DNA of 64,000 nucleotides from CAWDMN01 sp963803155 (GTDB taxonomy: Bacteria; Acidobacteriota; Terriglobia; Versatilivoradales; Versatilivoraceae): positions 1 through 64,000 of the forward strand of contig CAWDMN010000051.1 in assembly GCA_963803155.1 (NCBI GenBank), given 5' to 3'. Numbering within the stretch: position 1 is the stretch's first letter; each line of letters begins with the position of its first letter. A model generated the notes under the pieces. It had not been told where the DNA came from, did no database searches, and was given only the letters and a program-made list of their open reading frames with translations. This document shows, piece by piece, positions 35,786 through 44,027 of this stretch. The position numbers were made by a program, and so were the translations under genes.

Positions 35786-36201
35786 GCTGCCTTTGCTATG
35801 AAAGGAGCGGTTTGGCAACTCCGCAGATACTTTTCATAGAACTGAGCCAATTGGTCAATTAAAGTCTCATAGCCCGTCAATAGCCCGTTTTGTAGCTTAT
35901 GCCGCGAATTTACATTGCGAGGAAGATCACGAGTTTTTGTATAATGAACGCGAATGGCATTTCGAATTGCCGCCTTGTCGTCATCTGAAATGGCCGCGCT
36001 GAATGTAGCCAAGGATTCATGTCCTTCGGCCTTTGGATTTTCTTCTGCAAGTACTGCCCGATCCTCAATGGTCCGATATATGTCAAAGGCACACTCCGTC
36101 AACCCCCATTGGATGAGCAACCCAACACATGATTTTTCAAGTGCCAGCCGGGCCCTAAATCGATTTAGCCAGAGAAGATCCTCTGCCGGAATTGAATTCA
36201 T
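35782..36201 (-). CDS. Hypothetical protein coupled to the helix-hairpin-helix gene
   Basis: A 139-residue, mostly helical, cytoplasmic protein without recognised motif (for example LNRFRARLALEKSCVGLLIQWGL near the start and LLTGYETLIDQLAQFYEKYL near the end). AAAGAGG lies just before the ATG, and the stop overlaps the next start as ATGA, which supports that it is a real gene translated together with the helix-hairpin-helix protein. Function unknown. Confidence 0.6.
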   Translation of the reverse strand: MNSIPAEDLLWLNRFRARLALEKSCVGLLIQWGLTECAFDIYRTIEDRAVLAEENPKAEGHESLATFSAAISDDDKAAIRNAIRVHYTKTRDLPRNVNSRHKLQNGLLTGYETLIDQLAQFYEKYLRSCQTAPFIAKAA

Positions 36202-36378
36202 ATTGCCTCTTTATGCCATGGTGATTTATCTGATGCCACGATCCAGAACCAAATGAGGAGACAATCTCCAAAAGCCAAAATCCCCGCGACGTGACAATAT
36301 TCTCCAAAAATCGGAAGAAGTAACGCCTGCTTTGCAAAATAACTGAACGATGCGGGGCAAAGTTCCAAGCTAAAAAAA

Positions 36379-36990
36379 TCAGGAGTATTTGCGGAACACA
36401 CCGACCAATTTACCGATAATCTCGACTTGATGAGCGGGAAACTCCATTTCGGGGAATGCGGGATTTTCCGGCTTCAAAATTACTCGATCCCCCCGCCGAT
36501 AAAAGCGCTTCAGGGTGGCTTCATCTCCATTGACCCGGGCTACCACCAATTCCCCGTTTTCGACATTGGGCTGCTGTCTCACCAACGCTAGATCATCCTG
36601 AACGATATGAGCCTCCACCATGCTGTCTCCTCTTACGCGAAGCATGAAAACTCGCTCATCCCGCGCCCATTCTTTAGGAAGGGGTAGAGTCCCTTCCAAG
36701 TTCTCTTCCGCCAGAACAGGCAACCCAGCCTGCACACGACCTAGCAAAGGGACGGAAGTAATATGTTCCGCGGAGATGAAGAGTCCCGGACATGGAACAT
36801 TGGCTCGCGATTTTTGCGGTTGATGTTGGAGGAAACCTTTGGCACGCAGACTCTCAATATGCTGTTGGATGGCTTGGGCTGACTTTCCCAAAGCTTGCGC
36901 TATTTCCCGCACAGAGGGGGCAAATCCCTTGCTGGCAAAAAAACTGGAAATGAAATCCAGAACCTGCTGTTGCTTTTGTGTAAGCACCAT
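36379..36990 (-). CDS. lexA: SOS-response repressor LexA
   Basis: A 203-residue LexA. The N-terminal winged helix (QQQVLDFISSFFASKGFAPS, then VREIAQALGKSAQAIQQHIESL) is followed by the S24 latent protease: cleavage bond Ala-Gly in GRVQAGLP, catalytic Ser in RGDSMVEA and catalytic Lys in DEATLKRFYR. RecA filaments trigger self-cleavage and induction of DNA-damage genes. Its promoter (37030-37057) overlaps two palindromes that are good candidates for its own operator. Confidence 0.95.
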   Translation of the reverse strand: MVLTQKQQQVLDFISSFFASKGFAPSVREIAQALGKSAQAIQQHIESLRAKGFLQHQPQKSRANVPCPGLFISAEHITSVPLLGRVQAGLPVLAEENLEGTLPLPKEWARDERVFMLRVRGDSMVEAHIVQDDLALVRQQPNVENGELVVARVNGDEATLKRFYRRGDRVILKPENPAFPEMEFPAHQVEIIGKLVGVFRKYS

Positions 36991-37018
36991 GATTTCTTTC
37001 CCCTAACGACCTGCATAT

Positions 37019-37057
37019 TTACATTTGTAAGTATAGACATGTGTAAGTATTTGTCAA
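37019..37057 (-). promoter_or_regulatory. lexA promoter overlapped by tandem TTACA-N2-TGTAA operators
   Basis: Read on the minus strand there is TTGACA (37052-37057), a 16-base spacer and TATACT (37030-37035). Two related palindromes overlap it: TTACATTTGTAA at 37019-37030, next to the -10, and AGACATGTGTAA at 37035-37046, inside the spacer, with centres 16 bases apart. Position and symmetry fit autoregulation by LexA. The motif differs from the CTGT-N8-ACAG and GAAC-type boxes of model bacteria. Confidence 0.65.
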
Positions 37058-37151
37058 GTTTTTTTTTAAAAATCGCCAGCTAGAAGCCAATACAACTCCA
37101 ACATCTTGCCGTGACTGGGTATGGTTCCTAGGAAAATATGCTTTGGATGCT

Positions 37152-38177
37152 TCAACGAGGTTCAATATCAAATAAAGGGAACATGGTAAGCTGCCGGGTG
37201 GATTCTTTCGCAGGAGGGGCAGGGCAAGCTATGGATTTCAAGGTAGGATAAGCTTCCATCAACTTTGGCATTACCAGCACAGGCGACCCCGTAAAATGAT
37301 TTAAAAATTCCAATGCGTTTTTGATTTGATGGGCGCGATAGTGATTATTGAATATGATGTAAAGCACCCCATTTTTCTTTTTGACTTCTCGAATCATTTC
37401 AAAATATTTCTCATATTCTTCTTGAGAGTAATCATAATCATACCGTTCGGCGACCCCTGCATCATCTGCAAACCAGGTTTTGGAATTCCGTCCATGCAGC
37501 CGCAAATAGGCCAGAGATGGATGTGTGAGGATACTCGCAGATGGCATTGAATAAGAAATTTGGGGTTGGTCGATGTTGGCAAAAGCCACGGATTCTTGTT
37601 TCAAAAATTCAAAGAACGATTGTCGATAAAAAGATCGGTGGCGGAATTCAGCCGCCATAGGGAAACCCCTAAATAACTCGAATACCCGTTTTATGTGATC
37701 GAGATTTGCGCCGGTGTGATGAAATCGGTAGGGGAATTGGATTAGCAGTATCCCCAAAAGGCCCGAATCCAGCATCGGTCTGAATGAATTTTTGAATGAT
37801 GACGCCACCGAAGAGTCCAACCCGGGATTTCCTTGGTCCAAATCCGTGCCATGCGTGAAATGCTTATACAGCTTTGCACAGAAAGAAAATCGGGGATTAG
37901 CCTTGACACTCTGAATCCACCTTTCCACGATCTTCGTGGTGGGTATGGAATAAAAGCTCGTATTTATTTCGATGGTATCAAAAAAAGCGGAAAGATACTC
38001 CAATCGATCCAGCTTCGATTCCCGAGGATAAACAAGCCCTTTCCAATCCGGATAAGTCCAGCCAGCGACTCCTACCCGGAAATGCACAATCGTCGAGAGG
38101 GAGGGAGTAATATCGTTTGGATCGCTCATTTTTATTTCAGACGGTGGCCAGAATGATCTAAAAATAGATTTCGCCAT
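37152..38177 (-). CDS. DUF72 (YecE-like) protein
   Basis: A 341-residue protein of the DUF72 TIM-barrel family. Typical blocks are VGVAGWTYPDWKG, LEYLSAFFDTIEINTSFYSIP, FSFCAKLYKHFTH, LLIQFPYRFHH, FPMAAEFRHRSFY, AYLRLHGRN and IIFNNHY. The family is widespread and its activity is not established. The C-terminal extension (CPAPPAKESTRQLTMFPLF) is variable in the family. An alternative start 16 codons further in is possible. It is monocistronic, between lexA and the sigma-factor operon, which runs the other way. Confidence 0.88.
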   Translation of the reverse strand: MAKSIFRSFWPPSEIKMSDPNDITPSLSTIVHFRVGVAGWTYPDWKGLVYPRESKLDRLEYLSAFFDTIEINTSFYSIPTTKIVERWIQSVKANPRFSFCAKLYKHFTHGTDLDQGNPGLDSSVASSFKNSFRPMLDSGLLGILLIQFPYRFHHTGANLDHIKRVFELFRGFPMAAEFRHRSFYRQSFFEFLKQESVAFANIDQPQISYSMPSASILTHPSLAYLRLHGRNSKTWFADDAGVAERYDYDYSQEEYEKYFEMIREVKKKNGVLYIIFNNHYRAHQIKNALEFLNHFTGSPVLVMPKLMEAYPTLKSIACPAPPAKESTRQLTMFPLFDIEPR

Positions 38178-38313
38178 AAATATTACAAATTAATTGGCAT
38201 TCCCGCCAAAAAAAGTTAGCCTGATAGTAAATTTTTGTAACCGTCGTATCTTTTGATTCGTCCTAAAGATCATGAGAACCGGGGCTACGCTGAGGACAGG
38301 AAAGCCGTTAAAT

Positions 38314-38916
38314 ATGAAAGCTGACCGGGATCTAATCGAAAGTTGTCTGAATGGGGACCGGGCAAGCTTTGAGCGTTTGGTCAAACTCTATGAAAGAAAA
38401 GTGTTTGGCCTGGTCTACCAGACTACCCGATCGGCGAATAATGTGGAAGATTTAGCCCAAGAGATCTTTGTCAAAGTTTATTTTGCATTGCCCCAATTCA
38501 GGCTGGATGCTTCATTTGACGCCTGGCTCTACCGGATTACACTCAACCACTGTTACGATTACTTGCGCAAGCGTCAAAATACCCCTCAAATTTCTGAGTC
38601 TGAGCTTTCCGAAGAAGAAAGTCAGACATTTGATATCCTCAGTTCCCAGCTCCCAGAAGCCGGAATCGATCCAGCCAGGAAAATGGAACTAAGACAAATT
38701 ACCGACAAATTGTTGGGGCTTCTTCCTCCGCTGGATCGCTCCCTGTTAGTGCTAAAGGAAGTGGAGGATTTTTCCATCGAGGAATTGACTAAAGTGTTTA
38801 AACTCTCGAAAAGCGCCATCAAGTTGAGGCTCTTCAGGGCGAGAAATCGATTAAAAGAAGAATATTTAAAAATAGGCAGGACAAAAAGAGGCAGGCCATA
38901 TGAAAGATCAATTTGA
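38314..38916 (+). CDS. ECF sigma factor (RpoE-like)
   Basis: A 200-residue ECF sigma factor. Region 2 reads SFERLVKLYERKVFGLVYQTT, then NVEDLAQEIFVKVYFALPQF and the FDAWLYRITLNHCYDYLRKR block; region 4 reads LLPPLDRSLLVLKEVEDFSIEELTKVF followed by the recognition helix with KSAIKLRLFRARNRLK. I chose the ATG at 38314 over 38272 because homology starts there. It overlaps the following anti-sigma gene by 17 bases, the usual sigma/anti-sigma arrangement. Confidence 0.9.
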   Translation: MKADRDLIESCLNGDRASFERLVKLYERKVFGLVYQTTRSANNVEDLAQEIFVKVYFALPQFRLDASFDAWLYRITLNHCYDYLRKRQNTPQISESELSEEESQTFDILSSQLPEAGIDPARKMELRQITDKLLGLLPPLDRSLLVLKEVEDFSIEELTKVFKLSKSAIKLRLFRARNRLKEEYLKIGRTKRGRPYERSI

Positions 38917-39400
38917 ACACTGGATTGAAGAATATCATGAAGGGTCACTTCCTCCTCCTCAGAAACAGGAATTGGAGGAACACCTTCAGGGGTGCCTGCG
39001 TTGCCGCCAGAGACTGGAATTGACACAATGGAGCAGCCAGGTCACTCGTTGGAGTGCCGGGGATGCTGAAGTTGTCGAACCTTCTCCCTGGTTTGCGCAA
39101 AGAGTGTTATCGCAAATTGCCCGAAGGAATTCAGAGGTCTTAACCTTATGGAATCCCTTCATCCGGTTGGCACAGCGCGCCATTCCAGTGATGATGATTT
39201 TGATTCTCATACTTGGTTTTTTTGCCTATCGGGAAATGAAGCTCACTCTCTCTTCCGGAAGCGATGATGCGGTTTTGATTTCATATACGGACCCGGCCAA
39301 ATCCTGGGGTGAGGAATTCTATCTATCGGAGGCTTCAAACCTTCCCGCTTCTGCCTCCGATGTCCAGAAGCCGGCTCAACCACCCGTGGGAGGAAGATAG
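38900..39400 (+). CDS. Membrane-anchored zinc-finger anti-sigma factor
   Basis: A 166-residue protein. The N-terminus has the zf-HC2/ZAS pattern HLQGCLRCRQRL (HxxxCxxC) that binds the sigma factor; a membrane span lies at about 92-112 (RAIPVMMILILILGFFAY) and a short periplasmic tail follows. It starts within the ECF sigma gene and ends directly at the next gene, so the three form one operon. It should hold the sigma factor until an envelope signal releases it. Confidence 0.85.
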   Translation: MKDQFEHWIEEYHEGSLPPPQKQELEEHLQGCLRCRQRLELTQWSSQVTRWSAGDAEVVEPSPWFAQRVLSQIARRNSEVLTLWNPFIRLAQRAIPVMMILILILGFFAYREMKLTLSSGSDDAVLISYTDPAKSWGEEFYLSEASNLPASASDVQKPAQPPVGGR

Positions 39401-39778
39401 ATGATCCAATCAAAATCCAAGGCGATTTTTCTTTTATGTATTATTTTCATCTTGGGAATGGTGGCTGGCGCCTGTCTAACCACTTTCTTAACTCGGCAAG
39501 CTCAGATGAAAGGAGAAATCAGGGGTTCGCATAGCGATAGGGTCCTAGAGCATCTCAAGAACCGGTTGCAGCTTGCCCCGGATCAAGTGTCCCAGGTACG
39601 ATCCATCATCGCGGATACTGACCGGCAGATGGACCAACTTTTTCAGCCTCTTCGCCCTCAGCAGGATGCCATTTTCGCAAAAATGCAGGAACTTGTCCAA
39701 AAGGTTCTGACCGAAGATCAGAAAAAAGAGTATGACAAAATGAATCGGGAATGGGCAAAACGGCATGAAAAAAAATGA
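39401..39778 (+). CDS. Spy/CpxP-like periplasmic stress protein
   Basis: A 125-residue protein with an N-terminal anchor or signal (AIFLLCIIFILGMVAGACL) and a helical body with the two-part pattern of the Spy/CpxP/heavy-metal-sensor group: LKNRLQLAPDQVSQVRSII and ELVQKVLTEDQKKEYDKM. Such proteins bind misfolded or metal-exposed envelope proteins. It starts at the base after the anti-sigma stop with GGAGGAAG in front. This suggests the sigma factor responds to envelope or metal stress. Confidence 0.7.
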   Translation: MIQSKSKAIFLLCIIFILGMVAGACLTTFLTRQAQMKGEIRGSHSDRVLEHLKNRLQLAPDQVSQVRSIIADTDRQMDQLFQPLRPQQDAIFAKMQELVQKVLTEDQKKEYDKMNREWAKRHEKK

Positions 39779-39959
39779 GGAACGGATCGGGATAGGAAGG
39801 TGAATTCGGCACAACAGGCCAGACGGCTTATAATTGCGGCTTTTGCGCTGGCATCCTCCAGCGAATGAGTCGATCTACAGGCATTTAATTTTACTTATTG
39901 AGCCTATTCAGGCCTAACAAGCCTTCGCTAATTTTGTTTTATTCAAGGCAATCCTTCGC

Positions 39960-42236
39960 TCAGGAACCAGAATCCCTGAGATCAGCCAAAACTGGGTTCA
40001 ATCGCCCCAATTCTTGCTCCAACACCGTCAAAGCAGCTTCAGCCTGGGAAAAATCCTGATCTCGTCCCATCGCTTCAAGTCTGTACGCCGCATCATAGGC
40101 AAATTTGGCGCAGAAATTTCCAACCGATCCCTTGAGTGTGTGAGCTGAATGTTGCAGAGCTTGTGCATCTCTATTATGGATGGATTCTCTGATTTGTCGC
40201 ACCAGTTCAGGGCAGTCCTCCAAGAATAACGCCACCAATTCTTTTACCAACTCCAAGTCCCCATCCACTCTCTCCAATGTGGCATTCTTGTCAAAAAAAT
40301 TTTCGGGCTCATTGTCCACCATCGTATTCTCCTTTGTTTTTTGCTGTCGATTGCTCGTGACCTGATCAATTGCATCAAAAAGTTCACTGACTTTAAAAGG
40401 TTTGGTCACATATCCGTCCATTCCGGCCTGCATACAACGCTCCCGGTCTCTCTTCATTGCATGGGCTGTCATGGCAATGATTGGCTGATAATGTCCCGTT
40501 CTCTTTTCATTTCGACGAATGATTCCCGTAGCTTCATACCCATCCATCTCCGGCATCTGCACATCCATTAAGACTACATCATATTTATTCTGTTTGAGCT
40601 GAGCAAGAGCCTCCTTCCCATTATTGGAAACCACCACTTCGTGTCCCCTTTTGGAGAGTAGATTGGTGGCCACTTTTTGGTTCACTTGATTATCTTCCAC
40701 CAGGAGAACTTTCAGTCGTCTGCGGTTTTCCCGAATTGTATGTTTCGTGATTAATGGGAGAGTGGCTTCCTCCTGGGCTTTGGTCCCCAAGATCATCAGC
40801 ATGGCATCGAAGAGTTCAGATTGGCGCAACGGCTTCGTCAGATAGGCAGAGAATCCCAAGGAGCGGCATTTGGCGCCATCTCCCCTTTGTCCCACTGAAG
40901 TGAGCAAGATGACAGACGGGCGATTCTTGCTCTCCGAACCGGGCAACATGGGAAGCAGGATCCTCTCGGCAAATTCAAAGCCATCCATTTCCGGCATGCG
41001 GGAATTGATAAGAAGGAAACGAAAGCTCTTCCCTTGTGCCCAAGTTTCCCGCAAGATCTCCAGCGCTTTGGCGCCGCTTTTGATCAGCGTGACCCGCATC
41101 TGCCATTGGATCAGCATTTCCCCTAGAATCGATCGGTTGGTATCGTTATCGTCAATCACGAGGACTGGAAGATTGACGAGGTGGTCAAAAGAAACGGTGG
41201 TAGGCCGGATGGGATCTTTTTGAAATTTGAATTGCACGGTGAAATGGAAAATGCTGCCTTTCCCGACTTCACTTTCCACCCAGATTTTGCCATTCATCAA
41301 CGTCACCAGGCTTTGCGAAATGGTAAGACCTAGTCCCGTGCCGCCGAATTTGCGAGTCATGGAATTGTCTGCTTGAGAGAAAGCTTCAAAAATGACTTTT
41401 TGTTTTTTGACGGGAATGCCAATCCCCGTATCGATCACCCGGAAATGCAGGGTGACAAATTCTTCGGTTTGAGACTCCACCTCCGTCCGGACGACAATTT
41501 CTCCTTTCTCGGTAAATTTAATGGCATTCCCCACCAGGTTAATCAGGATCTGACGCAAGCGCCCAGGATCGCCCACGAGTGGCTCGGGGACATCGGGATT
41601 CAGATGGCAAATCAATTCCAACTTTTTCTGTTGAGCTCGAAAAGCCATCGATTTTATAGCTTCTTCGATGCTGTCTCGCAAATTGAAGTCGATGGGATCC
41701 AACTCAAATTTTCCCGCCTCAATTTTGGAAAAATCGAGCACATCATTGATTAAAAAAAGCAATGAATCGGCGGAGCACTTGACTGTGTTTAGAAAGTCCC
41801 TCTGTTCCGCGGTAAGATCAGTGTCAAGGGCAAGTTCAGTCATCCCAATGATGCCATTCATCGGAGTGCGGATTTCATGACTCATATTGGCCAAGAATTC
41901 ATTCTTAGCGCAACTGGCCAATTGTGCTTCGAAGGCCATGCGGTTGGCTCGGGAAATAGCTTGTTCCATTTGTTGATTTACCGATTCCATCTCGCGATTG
42001 GCCTCTTCGGCAGCTTCCTTAGCCCTTAGCAACTCGCCTTCCACCTTCTGGCTCTGCAACAGCTTCTGCCGAAGCTCCAGTTGATGGTTTTCCAGGACTC
42101 GCCGGAGCTTTCGCTCTTGATCTTTCAAATGGCGAATTTTGGCAGTCAGGACTGCGCCTCCCCCCAATGCGGAAAAGAGGAGGAGGATAAAAAAACTCCA
42201 GGAATTCCCAAAGTGAATGGATAAAAAATGCATCAT
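39960..42236 (-). CDS. Hybrid sensor histidine kinase (BarA-like: HisKA-HATPase-REC-REC-HPt)
   Basis: About 758 residues. One membrane span (SWSFFILLLFSALGGGAVLTA) leads into a coiled coil (about 40-105). HisKA has the phospho-acceptor His in FLANMSHEIRTPMNGIIGMTE; HATPase shows LINLVGNAIKF, DTGIGIP and GGTGLGLTIS. The first receiver reads LVIDDNDTNR but has LLINSRMPEMDG, with Asn where the phosphorylated Asp is expected. The second (LLVEDNQVNQ, VLMDVQMPEMDG) is intact. The HPt domain carries His in HSAHTLKGSVGNF. No sensory domain is visible outside the membrane. I preferred the ATG at 42236, behind GAGGGGA, to a GTG at 42320. No response regulator is adjacent. Confidence 0.88.
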   Translation of the reverse strand: MMHFLSIHFGNSWSFFILLLFSALGGGAVLTAKIRHLKDQERKLRRVLENHQLELRQKLLQSQKVEGELLRAKEAAEEANREMESVNQQMEQAISRANRMAFEAQLASCAKNEFLANMSHEIRTPMNGIIGMTELALDTDLTAEQRDFLNTVKCSADSLLFLINDVLDFSKIEAGKFELDPIDFNLRDSIEEAIKSMAFRAQQKKLELICHLNPDVPEPLVGDPGRLRQILINLVGNAIKFTEKGEIVVRTEVESQTEEFVTLHFRVIDTGIGIPVKKQKVIFEAFSQADNSMTRKFGGTGLGLTISQSLVTLMNGKIWVESEVGKGSIFHFTVQFKFQKDPIRPTTVSFDHLVNLPVLVIDDNDTNRSILGEMLIQWQMRVTLIKSGAKALEILRETWAQGKSFRFLLINSRMPEMDGFEFAERILLPMLPGSESKNRPSVILLTSVGQRGDGAKCRSLGFSAYLTKPLRQSELFDAMLMILGTKAQEEATLPLITKHTIRENRRRLKVLLVEDNQVNQKVATNLLSKRGHEVVVSNNGKEALAQLKQNKYDVVLMDVQMPEMDGYEATGIIRRNEKRTGHYQPIIAMTAHAMKRDRERCMQAGMDGYVTKPFKVSELFDAIDQVTSNRQQKTKENTMVDNEPENFFDKNATLERVDGDLELVKELVALFLEDCPELVRQIRESIHNRDAQALQHSAHTLKGSVGNFCAKFAYDAAYRLEAMGRDQDFSQAEAALTVLEQELGRLNPVLADLRDSGS

Positions 42237-42320
42237 AGACAAAATGATCCCCTCTGAAGGAAGCAGAGTGTGAAGAAGGGGGGGGAGATCTGAATTCCCC
42301 CCAATAGAATGAAAAGACAC

Positions 42321-42866
42321 ACATCCATTTCGTAAGTTTTCCAGGGTCTTGAGCCGCGATGACTGACAAGGTTGAGCCGGATTGGGGTTTGTTCATTCCC
42401 TTGGTCTTTGCAAATGCCATCAGGTCCCAACGACTTATCAAAGACACAACGGCCGGTATTCATGAATCGACCATTATCACAGCCGCAAATTGCTACGATC
42501 TGAGACGCATCCCTACTGAAAAATTCTCTCTGAAGCGCAAATATTCAAACAATCCGAATGACCTCCGCCAGGCGGGGGACGGCAAAAGGCGTGAAACCCT
42601 TGCCAGTTGCTTGTTTTAGACGCGACCAGACTCGGAAAATTTCGAGACTGTGTCCATCGCCGGGAACATTTGCTTCTCCGAAAGCTTTTCGAAAAAATAT
42701 TAAAATCTCCATCCGCTTATATCGGCAAGACTTAGCCAGCCATTACATAATTTCGTCAGCGCTTGCTCATGCCATTCCGTGCTGGAACATCCCCAGCCAT
42801 CCCATAAAAAAAAATGGAACTCTGGCGAACTCCTTTGCGTTTATGGGAACAAGGAGGAATGAGAAA
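42321..42866. other. Intergenic region, divergent promoters presumed
   Basis: About 545 bases between the hybrid kinase and the secreted pair. Open frames here (for example an upstream extension of the next gene to 42558) lack protein-like composition. I see no RNA gene or repeat. Confidence 0.4.
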
Positions 42867-43421
42867 ATGCAAAAAATGAAACCGATGAGCGGATTGGCGG
42901 TTCTTTTCATGTTGGCTGGCATGATATTCCCTTTGCAGGCACAAACTAAAGGGTCCTGGATCCACGTGGAAGTTCGTGAAGGAAAGGCAGACCCTGAATT
43001 AGTCAAGGTGAATCTGCCGCTCTCGATGCTGGAAACCGCTTTGGACATGGTGAAGGATAAAGACATTCAGGGCGGTCATTTGAAACTGCACTCTCATGAC
43101 CTATCTGTTGCGGAAATGAGGCAGCTCTGGAACGAAGTGAAGAACGCCGGCAACGCTGAATTCGTAACCGTGCAAAAAGCCCACGAAACTGTCCGTGTGG
43201 CACGCGACGGGAACTATCTTTTGGTCAAGGTTGACGAAGCCAAAGGGAAAAATTCCAAGGTGGATTTGAAGGTTCCTCTGGCCGTTGTGGATGCGCTTTT
43301 CAACGGAACGGGAGATGAACTGAACGTGAAAGCAGCTTTAAGTGCCATGCAGAAGTCGGGTGTGGGAGATATTTTGACGGTCCATGATGACGATACGCAG
43401 GTTAGATTATGGATTGAATAG
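42867..43421 (+). CDS. Secreted protein of unknown function, first of a paralogous pair
   Basis: A 184-residue protein starting at ATG 42867 behind AAGGAGG, with a clear Sec signal peptide (SGLAVLFMLAGMIFPLQAQT). The mature part has beta-strand repeats of the form LVxVxxxxETVRV: WIHVEVREGKADPELVKVNLP, AEFVTVQKAHETVRVARDG, ILTVHDDDTQVRLWIE. I recognise no named family. The next gene encodes a paralogue. An open frame extends upstream to 42558, but the ribosome binding site and signal peptide support the internal ATG. Confidence 0.7.
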   Translation: MQKMKPMSGLAVLFMLAGMIFPLQAQTKGSWIHVEVREGKADPELVKVNLPLSMLETALDMVKDKDIQGGHLKLHSHDLSVAEMRQLWNEVKNAGNAEFVTVQKAHETVRVARDGNYLLVKVDEAKGKNSKVDLKVPLAVVDALFNGTGDELNVKAALSAMQKSGVGDILTVHDDDTQVRLWIE

Positions 43422-43430
43422 GGGAGCGCC

Positions 43431-43949
43431 ATGCTACTAAAAAAGATTTTTATGGGAATTTTAATTAGTTTTCTGTTGATGGCAGCCCTGGTAATCCAGG
43501 CGGGAATAGCCATTGTGGATATTAAGACGGATGACACGCGGCTATGGATTCCGGTTCCCCTCTTGGTGGGGCATGTGGCGGGAGCATTCATTGACCTCCC
43601 CATCTCCAAGGATAAAGATTTTAAGGAGTTCATGGAATATCGGCCGGTGATTGTCGAACTTCTGAAGCAATTCAAAGATTTGCCCGATGCCGAACTGGTA
43701 AGCGTGGAGAAGCGGAACGAAACAGTGCGGATCTTTAAGCGGGCGGATGCCCTATGGGTAAAAGTCGAAGATGCGAACGAAAAAGTTCAAGTGCGGATTA
43801 CTACGAAAATGTTTGAGCGAATGATCGCGGTTTTGGAATCCCCTCATCCAACGGTGGGAGATTTGGTTTCTTGTTTGGAATGGCAGGCCAGTGGAGATTT
43901 AGTCCGGGTTGAAAATGAAAGGGAGAAGATTCGGATCTCAATTCTTTAA
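43431..43949 (+). CDS. Secreted/anchored paralogue of the preceding protein
   Basis: A 172-residue protein with an N-terminal hydrophobic segment (IFMGILISFLLMAALVIQAGIA) and the same repeating pattern as its neighbour: VDIKTDDTRLWIPVP, AELVSVEKRNETVRIFKR, LVRVENEREKIRISI. It starts nine bases after the previous stop with GGGGAG in front, so both are co-translated. Function unknown. A hairpin with a short T run follows at 43975-44012. Confidence 0.7.
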   Translation: MLLKKIFMGILISFLLMAALVIQAGIAIVDIKTDDTRLWIPVPLLVGHVAGAFIDLPISKDKDFKEFMEYRPVIVELLKQFKDLPDAELVSVEKRNETVRIFKRADALWVKVEDANEKVQVRITTKMFERMIAVLESPHPTVGDLVSCLEWQASGDLVRVENEREKIRISIL

Positions 43950-43974
43950 TAACCCCGCACAATATTCATATAGA

Positions 43975-44012
43975 CAGCGCGTTGCCACGAGATCCTGGCT
44001 CGCGCTGCTTTT
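43975..44012 (+). terminator. Terminator-like hairpin between convergent genes
   Basis: CAGCGCG (43975-43981) pairs with CGCGCTG (44001-44007), and inside it GCCA (43984-43987) pairs with TGGC (43996-43999), leaving an eight-base loop. CTTTT follows on the plus strand. It can end the paralogous-pair transcript and lies between that pair and the convergent glycyl-radical enzyme gene. Confidence 0.6.
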
Positions 44013-44027
44013 CCAACCGCAGGATAA

